From contig JAILRG010000148.1 in NCBI GenBank assembly GCA_024698325.1, forward strand, positions 1-39,262: DNA of 39,262 nucleotides. The letters run 5' to 3'. Source of the DNA: Treponema sp. GTDB taxonomy: Bacteria; Spirochaetota; Spirochaetia; Treponematales; Treponemataceae. The notes below the pieces were generated by a model. That model saw only the letters and a list, made by a program, of their open reading frames with translations, was not told the DNA's origin and did no database searches. Of the stretch, positions 14,681-23,300 are shown piece by piece; the first letter of the stretch is position 1, and every line of letters begins with the position of its first letter. The translations under genes and the position numbers were made by a program.

Positions 14681-16956
14681 CGATTTTTCGCCGACAGGTA
14701 AAAAAAATGACGGTACTGGCTTTTCTGCTGAGTACCGCTTCCATGCTTTGGGCCGCTGTCTCTTTTGAAAACCCTGATATCAACAGCAGAAATCAGGTGC
14801 TTTTTTCTGTGTACCACGATATTCCCGGAAGCCCTGCCTACAGAACGCTCTTTCTTTCCGATGCGGCCAAAACCGGCAGTTCCGGCACGAAGATTCTTTC
14901 CTGCTATCCTGAAAAAATGGAGCTTCTCTCCGGCGGCAGCATTCTGCAGGTCCGAAATCGCTACGGAACTGCCCGCTATTCCATACATGATGCGACGCTT
15001 GCCTGGCTGAGCCGGGCAGACACCGTTCCTGCTGACTCCATGCGCCTTTCGCCGCAGGCTGTAAGCCCGGACGGCAAGTGGCTGTGCTATGTGCGGAAGA
15101 CCTCGTTTGCAAACGGTCAGCTGATTCTGAAAAACACGGCAAACTTAAGCGAAAAAGTGCTGGATGCCCGTTCTGATTTCAGCTATGAGCGTGTGAACGT
15201 GCTCTGGGCGCCTGACAGCTCAATCGTTGCATACGAAAAGGACGGCATGTTGTATTTCTGCGACCCGAAAGCGGCGTTCCAGCAGGTGCAGATGACAGAG
15301 GAATACCGCAAAATCGGTTCCGGAAGCATTCGTGCGCTGTGCTGGGCTTCCGACAAATCGCTTTTTTATATCGACAGGGACGTGGTGTATAAAATCAACG
15401 CCAGCGAGCTTTTTACCCGCGGCCTGTATGCGCCGATGGTGGGAAGCGGCGTTGTCTGCGGGCGCCTTCCTGTTGCTTTCGACAGCGCAAAAGACCGTTT
15501 CTGGATTAATCCCGAGGGAACGTCGCTGGCAGTGCTGCAGTCAGACCGCATAATCACCTGTTATTCGCTAAAGAGCCGGGATGCAGAGGGGCTTTTGTAC
15601 CTGCCGGTGCAGTATGCTTCTCCGTTTTCTGATGTCCGCGGCTCTGTCACCGACTTTAAGCTTTTCTGGCTCCGGGGAAAGGATCCGGTGCTGTGGGCAG
15701 ACCTTGTTTCGCTTGCAGACGGAAGCCACAAAAGCGCGGTCAGCCGGCTCGGCCAGGAGACCGTGCAGCTTTCCTTTATAGATGACGCTGGCGCACCCGC
15801 TGTAAGTCCCGACGGCACCCGCCTTGCCTTTGCTTCCAATAACAGCCTGTACGTCTATGACCTTGCGACCTGGAAGAACATTGCACGGCTTGACGGCGAG
15901 CGGACTGTTTCCTGCCTGTGGTGTGGTAACAGCACGCTTTTTGTCGGCGGCGTTTCGACAGTGCGGCGCTGGACCTTTGAATCTGGCTCTTCTTCATGCC
16001 CGAATGTTGTGACTGGCAGCGTTACCTTGTTCCTGTCGGCGGGAAGCCGCGTATTCTGGAACGGAGACGGCGGAATCCGCGCGGAAGATGCGGTAAAACC
16101 GGGCGTTTTTTATGATTACGACAGCGTCCGGGGCGCCTGGACGGTCGCTTTTACATCTGCCGAAGCCTCGCTCCCGGAAAAACAGCCTGTCGTGCAGAAC
16201 GGGCGCTATCGTGTGTTTGTCGGCTCCACGCCGAATCCCCGCTTTGATAACACGCTGTACATAAGGACGCTGACAGGTACCGTCGATACCCGGCCGCTTT
16301 TTCCGGATACGGCCGCCGCCTCTGCTCCCAAGGAACGCATAGCGCTTGTGTTTGACGCGATGGACAGCGCCGACGGGCTGTCGCGCATTCTTTCTGTTCT
16401 TTCAGAATACCGTGTTGCGGGAACGTTTTTTATGAACGGAGAGTTTATCCGCCGCTACCCGGGGGAAGTAAAGCAGATTGTTTCCAGCGGCTATGAGTGC
16501 GCTTCACTTTTCTTTACGGCTGCGGATTTAACCGGAAAGGATTTTGTCGTTGATGCGGACTTTATAAAGCGCGGTTTAGCTCGAAACGAGGATGAGTTTT
16601 ACACGACGACAGGAAAGGAGCTTTCGCTTTTCTGGCATGCGCCGTATTATAAGGCGACGAGCGAAATCAAAAAGGCCGGCGAAAAGGCCGGCTACCGCTA
16701 TATCGACGCCGGTAAGCTGAGCCTTGACACCGTTACGCTTGAGGGGGCTGTGCGAGAGCCGTCCTTGCAGTACATGACAGCCTCGCAGATTATTTCGTAT
16801 TACCTTGCTACCGTGCAGGACGGCTACATGATTCCCGTGTCTACAGGTATTACCGGCGGTACCAGAAGCGACTATCTGTACGAAAAACTCGACCTGCTTA
16901 TCGGCGCCCTTTTAGACGCAGGATTTGAGATTGTCCCGCTTCGTACGCTTTTATAA
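14677..16956 (+). CDS. Secreted beta-propeller protein with degenerate polysaccharide deacetylase domain
   Basis: 759 residues, GTG start overlapping the previous stop by 4 bp; signal peptide ends near SMLWA. Residues about 30-540 have WD40/TolB-like blades (AVSPDGKWLCYV, APDSSIVAYEKDG, AVSPDGTRLAFASNNSLYVYDL). Residues about 550-759 follow the NodB/CE4 fold order (IALVFDAMD, YRVAGTFFMNGEFIRRYPGEVKQIVSSGYE). The catalytic motifs are lost: TFDDG is VFDAM, the His-x3-His metal pair after GHE is absent (GYECASLFFTA), RxPY is HAPYY, and the final Leu-x-His is missing. So it is probably a carbohydrate-binding pseudoenzyme in the periplasm. Tail-to-tail overlap of 6 bp with dacA. Confidence 0.8.
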   Translation: MTIFRRQVKKMTVLAFLLSTASMLWAAVSFENPDINSRNQVLFSVYHDIPGSPAYRTLFLSDAAKTGSSGTKILSCYPEKMELLSGGSILQVRNRYGTARYSIHDATLAWLSRADTVPADSMRLSPQAVSPDGKWLCYVRKTSFANGQLILKNTANLSEKVLDARSDFSYERVNVLWAPDSSIVAYEKDGMLYFCDPKAAFQQVQMTEEYRKIGSGSIRALCWASDKSLFYIDRDVVYKINASELFTRGLYAPMVGSGVVCGRLPVAFDSAKDRFWINPEGTSLAVLQSDRIITCYSLKSRDAEGLLYLPVQYASPFSDVRGSVTDFKLFWLRGKDPVLWADLVSLADGSHKSAVSRLGQETVQLSFIDDAGAPAVSPDGTRLAFASNNSLYVYDLATWKNIARLDGERTVSCLWCGNSTLFVGGVSTVRRWTFESGSSSCPNVVTGSVTLFLSAGSRVFWNGDGGIRAEDAVKPGVFYDYDSVRGAWTVAFTSAEASLPEKQPVVQNGRYRVFVGSTPNPRFDNTLYIRTLTGTVDTRPLFPDTAAASAPKERIALVFDAMDSADGLSRILSVLSEYRVAGTFFMNGEFIRRYPGEVKQIVSSGYECASLFFTAADLTGKDFVVDADFIKRGLARNEDEFYTTTGKELSLFWHAPYYKATSEIKKAGEKAGYRYIDAGKLSLDTVTLEGAVREPSLQYMTASQIISYYLATVQDGYMIPVSTGITGGTRSDYLYEKLDLLIGALLDAGFEIVPLRTLL

Positions 16957-18354
16957 CCGGCTTTGCGCCATCTTTCCGTATACATGCCCCAAAAGCCCTG
17001 CCTGCTCAAGGCTTCTGTCTGCAACGAGCGGCACTGTCTCAAGGACGGTGTCGCCGAGCTTGTAGATAATCTTTCCGTAAGCGTTTCCGGCCTTTGTGCT
17101 GTCAGTCAAAAAGCGCGGAATGGAAACGGTTGCAGTGACGGCCTCTGCATCGATGGAAGGCGTCTCGCCGATAAGATGCGGAACGGTAAGCACGTTCTGC
17201 CATGCCGGGATAAGCCGTACAAAATGGCCTTTTGCGCCGACAACCGGCACCTGGTAGGAAGAAGCGATATGCTTTGCCGGATTGTAGTCTGCAAAGCGCG
17301 CAAATGCCCATTCCATAATCGTTGTGCCGTCAACCTCGCGGAAGTTTTTGCCTGCAGTTGAGGCGCCCGGCCCGCGCATGGTTACCGAAATAAAGCGCAC
17401 GCCATTTCGTTCCGCTGTCAGCGCGAGATTAAAGCCGCTTTCGTAAATAAAGCCGGTTTTTAAGCCGTCGCAGCCTTCGAGCGTGCGCAAAAGACCGTTC
17501 GTGTTGAACTGTCGCACGGCGGCGCTGTCGCCTTTGTCTTTTTCCCAGACAGGCAGGTTTGCTGCAAGCGGGTAGCGGATTTCGCGCTGTGCGTGGAATT
17601 CAGAAAGCGCCTGCGGGTAGTTTTGTATGTATATGCGGGCAAAAGCCGCTAATTCCCGGGGAGTTGTCAGATTGTTTTCGCTGTAACCGCTCGGCTCTTC
17701 AAAGTGAGTGTGCGTAAGTCCCAGCTTCTGCGCTTCCTCGTTCATGCGTGCGACAAATGCCTCGGTGCTGCCGGAAATATATGCGGCGACAGCAAGGGCC
17801 GCGTCGTTACCGCTTGCGACGGCAAGGCCGGTCAGTAGCTCGCGGAGCGTAACGTTCTGCCCCTGTCCCAGAAACATGAGCGAGGCGTCGCGCGGCATGT
17901 TGATTGCCCAGCTGCGTTCTGGAATCGGCACCACATCGTCGAGTGTTACGCGGCCCGCCGTAATTTCCTGGAACACGATGTACATGACAAAGAGCTTTGT
18001 AATGCTTGCAGGCGGAATTACATCGTCAGCATTTTTCTCGTAAATGACACAGCCGTTTGCTGCGTCAATCAGGATTGCAGATTCTGCATGGACGTTCAGA
18101 TCTGCGCTGACAACAGGGTAGGGGAGCGGCTTTAGGACGCCGGTGCGCTGCTTCGGGTACATGCTGTTCAGAAAATTGGCAAGGTACAGCTGTTCCTGTG
18201 CACTTGCGGCAGACACCGTGGCTGTAAATCCGGTCATATAGCGGGCATAGCCTGCAAAGAAGGCAGAAAGTGCAAGGATAAACGCAGTGGATACACAGGC
18301 GATGATTTTTGTTTTGCGGGAAAGCGCCGTAAAGCGCTGAACTAGGTTTTTCAT
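16951..18354 (-). CDS. dacA: D-alanyl-D-alanine carboxypeptidase
   Basis: 467 residues. An N-terminal membrane segment (about 17-37) acts as signal or anchor. The S11 peptidase domain has Ser117-x-x-Lys120 (ASITK), Ser181-Gly-Asn183 and Lys299-Thr-Gly301 (GLKTGF). A C-terminal beta domain (about 370-450) resembles the PBP5 C-terminal domain. It trims the terminal D-Ala from pentapeptides, limiting cross-linking by the transpeptidase encoded nearby. Residues 20-95 are longer than in E. coli PBP5. Promoter TTGTTT-17-TAAAAT ends 6 nt before the ATG, so the message should be leaderless. Some substitutions around SITK follow normal family variation. Confidence 0.93.
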   Translation of the reverse strand: MKNLVQRFTALSRKTKIIACVSTAFILALSAFFAGYARYMTGFTATVSAASAQEQLYLANFLNSMYPKQRTGVLKPLPYPVVSADLNVHAESAILIDAANGCVIYEKNADDVIPPASITKLFVMYIVFQEITAGRVTLDDVVPIPERSWAINMPRDASLMFLGQGQNVTLRELLTGLAVASGNDAALAVAAYISGSTEAFVARMNEEAQKLGLTHTHFEEPSGYSENNLTTPRELAAFARIYIQNYPQALSEFHAQREIRYPLAANLPVWEKDKGDSAAVRQFNTNGLLRTLEGCDGLKTGFIYESGFNLALTAERNGVRFISVTMRGPGASTAGKNFREVDGTTIMEWAFARFADYNPAKHIASSYQVPVVGAKGHFVRLIPAWQNVLTVPHLIGETPSIDAEAVTATVSIPRFLTDSTKAGNAYGKIIYKLGDTVLETVPLVADRSLEQAGLLGHVYGKMAQSRL

Positions 18355-18360
18355 ACGCGT

Positions 18361-18389
18361 ATTTTACTGAAGAGAAGCGGGGGAAACAA
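18361..18389 (-). promoter_or_regulatory. Promoter of dacA
   Basis: Minus strand: TTGTTT (18384-18389), 17-nt spacer, TAAAAT (18361-18366), then ACGCGT and the ATG. The ten bases ATACGCGTAT around the start are palindromic and also occur at 32892-32901 before dapA. Confidence 0.65.
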
Positions 18390-18400
18390 GGTGAGAAATT

Positions 18401-18415
18401 CGTACTGCGAGTACG
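18401..18415 (-). terminator. Small hairpin between fruK and dacA
   Basis: CGTACT/AGTACG with a GCG loop, just beyond the fruK stop on the minus strand and upstream of the dacA -35 box. No T-tract follows, so termination would be weak; read-through from fruK into dacA is possible. Confidence 0.3.
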
Positions 18416-18426
18416 TGGCGGAAGCT

Positions 18427-19377
18427 CTAGCCCTGAATGCCGGTATACCCTTCCAGATACTGCTGAACCGTCTTTCTGTCGGCAAGATGATCCGAGCATG
18501 CGCTTGCAGTTCCCGCGCACAGCCCCAGGGCAAGCGCTTCCTTAAAGCTTCCGGTCTGCTGGTAGCCTGCAATAAAGCCTGCCATCATGGAGTCCCCCGC
18601 GCCGACTGAGTTTACAAGCGAGCCGTGCGGAGCCGGCCCCTGATAGATATGCCCGTCACTTGCTGCTAGGACGGCGCCCTGCTCAGCGATGGAGGCAAGT
18701 ACATTCTGGGCGCCCATGTCGCGGAGCTTTTCTGCGTAGGGAATGACTTCCTCGCGGGTTTTTAGCGTTACGCCGAAGATTTCGCCCAGTTCCAGATTGT
18801 TTGGCTTTACCAGAAACGGCTTGTAGGCAAGCGATTTTTTAAGAAGCTCGCCCGTTGCGTCGACAGCGACGCGGATGCCCCTTCCGTGCAGGTGCGCCAT
18901 GATTTCGCTGTAAAAGCCCTGTCCGTCTTTTAGCGGCAGCGTGGAAGGAATGCTTCCTGCCAGTACAAGCGTGTCGTCCTCTTGTAGCGTGTCGAGGACT
19001 GCATACAGCGCGTCTATGTCTTTCTGCGTGATTTCCGGCCCCCGCCCGTTGATTTCGGTCTCGCTGTCAGGAGAAGTCGTCCCGGTGACGGATCTCATTT
19101 TTACGTTTATGCGCGAAAAGCCCTGCGCAACATGGATGAACTGTGTTTTTACTCCCTGCTCCTGCAGGCGGCGCTCGATTTCTGAGCCGGTAAAGCCCGC
19201 GGTAAAGCCCAGCGCCCGGTTTTCTATTCCCAGATTCCCCAGTACGATGGAAACATTGATTCCTTTTCCGCCGGCAGTAATCTTCTCGGCGCTGGTGCGG
19301 TTGATTGTGCCCGGCCGGAAATTGCATACGTCTACAATGTAGTCCAGTGAGGGATTGACCGTAACCGTGTAAATCAT
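18427..19377 (-). CDS. fruK: 1-phosphofructokinase
   Basis: 316 residues, PfkB/ribokinase family. Phosphorylates fructose 1-phosphate to fructose 1,6-bisphosphate. Features: N-terminal TVTVNPSLDYIVDV, the AGGKGINVSIVLGNLG substrate-binding glycine pair (35-50), KPNNLELGEIFG (191-202), and the C-terminal signature with the catalytic base Asp262 in NSVGAGDSMMAGF. Tagatose-6-phosphate kinase is a close relative, but pairing with a DeoR-type regulator favours FruK. It is read right after fruR (3 nt apart). The fructose PTS permease that normally completes fruRKA is not in this window: the next gene is dacA. Confidence 0.9.
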   Translation of the reverse strand: MIYTVTVNPSLDYIVDVCNFRPGTINRTSAEKITAGGKGINVSIVLGNLGIENRALGFTAGFTGSEIERRLQEQGVKTQFIHVAQGFSRINVKMRSVTGTTSPDSETEINGRGPEITQKDIDALYAVLDTLQEDDTLVLAGSIPSTLPLKDGQGFYSEIMAHLHGRGIRVAVDATGELLKKSLAYKPFLVKPNNLELGEIFGVTLKTREEVIPYAEKLRDMGAQNVLASIAEQGAVLAASDGHIYQGPAPHGSLVNSVGAGDSMMAGFIAGYQQTGSFKEALALGLCAGTASACSDHLADRKTVQQYLEGYTGIQG

Positions 19378-19380
19378 CTG

Positions 19381-20127
19381 CTACACCTCAATGATATGCT
19401 TGTACTGTTTGTAGCTGCTGCCTTCCGGCAGTGCCGTCGTTATGATCATGGCATCGGTAAAAGCTGCGAAAGAAACGCACGAAAGCTGGGAAAATTTTGT
19501 CGCGTCGCAGAGAATGTACTTGTCCGAAGTGCGGCGTATGGCAGCCTGCTTAATGAGCGCCTCTTTTACGTCCGGCGTGCTGAATCCCGCTGACACGGAG
19601 ATGCCGTTTGTTCCCCAGAAGCCCTTGGTAAAATGATACTTATTCAGGCTTTCCAGCGCTTCTTCGCCGACGATTGATTCTGTCGCGGCTTTTACTTCTC
19701 CCCCGAGGATAAAGGCGGTAAAACCGGCCGCCGCAAGTTTCTGCGCATGCGAAAAACCGTTGGTAACGAACACCGCCTGCTTTGCCGTGATATAGTCAAT
19801 CATCAAATCCGTCGTTGTGCCTGCGTCCAGAAATACAAAATCATCATTCTGAATCAGAGAGGCGGCGTATTTTGCAACGACCATTTTTTCATCGTGATTG
19901 TGTTCTTTTCGTGAGTCGAAGAAAACGTCCTTTGCGTAGAACGTGGACTCTTTTGAAACAGCGCCGCCGAATACTTTTACCAGAAGGCCTTTTGAATCCA
20001 GATCTGCTAAATCCCGGCGTATAGTTGATTCAGATGCACCGAGCAGCTCCATGAGTTCCTGCACGGTGGTGCTGCCATTCTGAATGACACGGCTTAAGAT
20101 TCTGCTCTGTCGCTCTTCGGATAACAT
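19381..20127 (-). CDS. fruR: DeoR-family transcriptional regulator, probable fru operon repressor
   Basis: 248 residues. N-terminal winged helix (residues 1-57; MLSEERQSRILSRVIQNGSTT, then SESTIRRDLADLDSKGLL) is the DeoR signature. The C-terminal effector domain (about 75-235) has the conserved VFLDAGTTTDLM, VFVTNGFSHAQKLA, FILGGEV, GTNGIS and DATKF motifs that bind a sugar phosphate. It likely represses itself and fruK in the absence of fructose 1-phosphate. The promoter TTGACT-18-TACAAT ends 6 nt before the ATG and no Shine-Dalgarno is seen, so leaderless translation is predicted. Symbol by family and neighbour. Confidence 0.85.
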   Translation of the reverse strand: MLSEERQSRILSRVIQNGSTTVQELMELLGASESTIRRDLADLDSKGLLVKVFGGAVSKESTFYAKDVFFDSRKEHNHDEKMVVAKYAASLIQNDDFVFLDAGTTTDLMIDYITAKQAVFVTNGFSHAQKLAAAGFTAFILGGEVKAATESIVGEEALESLNKYHFTKGFWGTNGISVSAGFSTPDVKEALIKQAAIRRTSDKYILCDATKFSQLSCVSFAAFTDAMIITTALPEGSSYKQYKHIIEV

Positions 20128-20133
20128 GGGGCT

Positions 20134-20163
20134 ATTGTAGCCGTTCTATTACGCCAAAGTCAA
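20134..20163 (-). promoter_or_regulatory. Promoter of fruR-fruK
   Basis: Minus strand: TTGACT (20158-20163), 18-nt spacer, TACAAT (20134-20139), then six bases AGCCCC and the ATG. One of the best -35/-10 matches in the window. Confidence 0.7.
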
Positions 20164-20195
20164 TCAAAAGCTTTCAAACTCGTTCATCTTCGCTC

Positions 20196-20231
20196 AAAAA
20201 AAATGACCCGGACGGTGTATCCGGGCCATTT
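20196..20231 (-). terminator. Rho-independent terminator of the pectin esterase gene
   Basis: Minus strand: AAATGGCCCGGA pairs with TCCGGGTCATTT (20201-20212 with 20220-20231, one G-U pair, 7-nt loop) and runs into a T8 tract (20196-20203). It can work in reverse more weakly. Confidence 0.85.
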
Positions 20232-20240
20232 CTGCTTACC

Positions 20241-20300
20241 GCTCTGGCAAACAGAGCCGGGCTGCTTGTGCTGACAGCGCCGCTCTTGCAGTGCTGTCAG
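20241..20300 (-). repeat. Two hairpins between esterase stop and terminator
   Basis: GCTCTG/CAGAGC (20241-20257, GCAAA loop) and CTGACAGC/GCTGTCAG (20271-20300, 14-nt loop), plus a direct repeat of GCCGCTCTTGCA near 20279 and 20303. They lie in the 3' untranslated region of the esterase gene and may protect the 3' end of a long message. Confidence 0.5.
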
Positions 20301-20324
20301 AGCCGCTCTTGCATCTCTCTTCCG

Positions 20325-23300
20325 TTAGAACGAGTCGAGCAGCTTCTGTGTCCAGGCTGTCCAGTACTCGTCATCACAGCTGAAAGAGCCTTTGCTGTCG
20401 ACAGAAAACACCTGCCTGCCGTTCTGGTCTACTGCTGACACGCGTGATGGTTTTACGACCGCGCTTCCCAGAGCCGGAACTGCCTTTTTGATTGCCTTTG
20501 CAAAAAGCCCCGCGATGATAAAGCCGCCGGTCTTGCTGTTGTGCGTGCTGTCGCCTTCGGTCATCAAATAGCGGGCTTTTTCTGCCGTCCGGCCGGTGTC
20601 TGCCCATGCCGATTCGTACAGGTTCTTGGTGATTTCAAACCCGTCGATTAAGAGGACGTTTTCTTCTGAGGCAAGCTGGCGCACGGCGGTTACATAGCTG
20701 TTGACGGGCGTTTTTTCGCCGTCAGCGTCGTGGTGCGCGCGGATTTTTCCGTCGGCGGTAAAGTACAGGCGGCTTACCGGCGTAACAAGCACGGGTGTCG
20801 CGCCTTTTGCCCTGGCAGCATCGACGTACTGCTTTAGAAACCACTTGAACGAGCCGCCGCTTGTCTCTGTGTAGCTTTCAGGTCCGTATTTTGACACGAA
20901 CGCCGCGCCGGTTTCGCTTTTCTTTCCTTCTGTCACCGGGTACACGCCCTTGCTGTCAGCTTTTCCCAGGATGACTCCGCGGTCGGGATCCTTTAGGTTT
21001 TCATCATTATGCCCGAACTGAATGAACAGATAGTCGCCGCTTTTAATCTGCGAGGAAATCTTGCTCAGGTTTTTCTCGTTGATGAAGTTGCGACTTGACC
21101 GGCCGCCGTTTGCATAATTCTGCACGGCAACGCTGCTGTTAAACCATGCGGCAAGGAACTCACCCCAGGCGCCTTCATCGCGGTTTTTGCCGCCAGACCA
21201 CATGCCTTTGTCGCTGTAGTCGCGCACGGTAGAGTCACCTGCAAGGAAAATGTTTACCTTGTCTTCTGCGCGGGCGCCGCCGGCTCCTTCTGTGGCGACG
21301 ATGGCGTGACCTTCCTTTACCTCAGCCTTAAGCTCTACGGTTACAGGAGCGCCTTCGCTTCCGTTTCTGAGGCGCGGTGTTACCGTCACGCTGATTTTTG
21401 CTTTCTGGTCGGTGCTGGTAAGCAGGTATGTCTTTCCTGCAAAACCGGTACCGCTTCGCACCAGCTCTTTTGTGCCGTTCTTTTCGCGGTACCAGTCAAT
21501 GCTGCTAACATCGGCGCTGTCGCCTTTGCCAAGCGAGTACGAAAGCGTAAGCGTGTGGCCGGGGTAGGGCGTGTTGATGTCGTCGTTTGAAGAAAGTGAC
21601 GGCTTTTTGCCGAATTTTGCCTTTGCCCTGGCGGCGTCTTTTGAATCAGCATAGTAAACGGGCGTCCACTCTCCGAGAGCTTCGCGCGGGCTGTATCCGT
21701 CTGCGCTTTTGAGTACCGTGCCTTTGACGCGGTTTTCGAGTGAAATCGGTGTGCCTGCAAGCGTTGTGCCGAATTCCCGGAAGCCTGCTTTTTCGGGTGA
21801 GTTTGCGCTCATCTTCGTCCAGCCTTCTTCTTGCAGCAGGCTTTCGCCCGAAAGTGAAAGGTTGATGAACGCTACTTTTGCGTTCTGTCCCCAGGGACGG
21901 CCTAAAAAGCCGTCTTCCACGTCAAAGCTCTGGTTTGCAGAAAGCAGGCAGTTGTAGAAGACGTAGCCTGTTTTTTCGGGGTTGCGCGCTGCTGTCAGAT
22001 AGCCGCCGGTACCGCCGTTTGAGTAGCCGCACCAGGAGATTTCACAGTTTTCGAACAGAGCGTCTCCGCCGCCAAAGATAAAGTCAGTCTGACCTTCGAT
22101 GTAACAGCGTTTAAAGTACTGGTGCGTCTTGTCACCGGTGTAGAGCGTGTCCTGGCTTCCGATAAAGCGGCAGTCAATATATTCGCTTCTGTCAGCTTCG
22201 GAGCACAGTGCTGTCGCGCGCTCTGTCGCTTTTTTTGCGCGTACGTCACTAGAAATCCTTCGGACAAAGGGCAGTGAGCCGTCCGGTTCAACGCCGTCTG
22301 CAATTTCTTCGTCGCACACGTATTTGTTGAAGGAGGACTCAAACGTGATGCCTTCGGCGCGGAATGCTGTTGCGGTGGGTTTTACATACGTTGCCACACC
22401 CCAGCGCGCGACTCCCGCTTTTGTAAACTTGTCGTGTGCAAGGTCAGCATTGTAAAAGCCTTTTTCGTCTGCGCTGTAATACTGGTAGCCTATGCCGTAA
22501 TACCAGGTGAGCTTTACTTCCTGCGCGGGTGTGTCATTTTTTAGCGTGATGAAAGGTGTCTCGATAATCAGCTGCTGGCGGTACACGCCAGGCGCAATGT
22601 GAATTGTCACGCGGTCTTTTTCGCTTTGCGGATTCATCGCCTTTACGGCAAGAACGGCTTCGGTAAGGCTTTTGTAGTCAGCTTTTTTTCCGCCGACGTA
22701 GATGTCCTTTTTAAGCGGAAGCGCGGCGAGCGTCTGGTCTTTTTTTACCAGGTTGATGTCCTTTTTGACCGGCTTTCCGCTTACAATTACGTGGTTTGTG
22801 GTGGAAGCCGTGCCGTTGTCAGCAGTTACCGTGTAGGTGCCGTCGCGAAGAGAGGCGCTGTAGGCGCCGCCTGTAATGGTACCGGTGTAGCTGTAGCCGT
22901 CCGTGTGGGTAAAGGTCACAGTTTGCGGTGCCGGATTTGCTTCTCCGATAAAGCTGCCGCTAATGGCGTACACGGGGCGTTCCTTTACGGAAATGTTCCG
23001 GGTAACAGCTTTTGTCTCTTCGATAAAGGCTTCTCCTGCCACTTCGTAGTCATTTGCCCCGTGCAGCGTGATTGTGTAGCGGACGTTCGGCTCGATGCTG
23101 CCTGTGTAGGTAATCGTGCTGCCAGTTTTTTCTGTCTTACATTCTACGTTCTGGTAGAAGGAGCCTTCCGGCGGCAGAAGCACCACGGAAAGGCTTGAAA
23201 CATCGTAGCTTTCTGCAATGCCGGTGATTGTGCCGTCGATTTTGAACGACTTGATTTCTGAAACTGCAAGCGGAATGCTGCGGCCTACGCCAGCCTTTGC

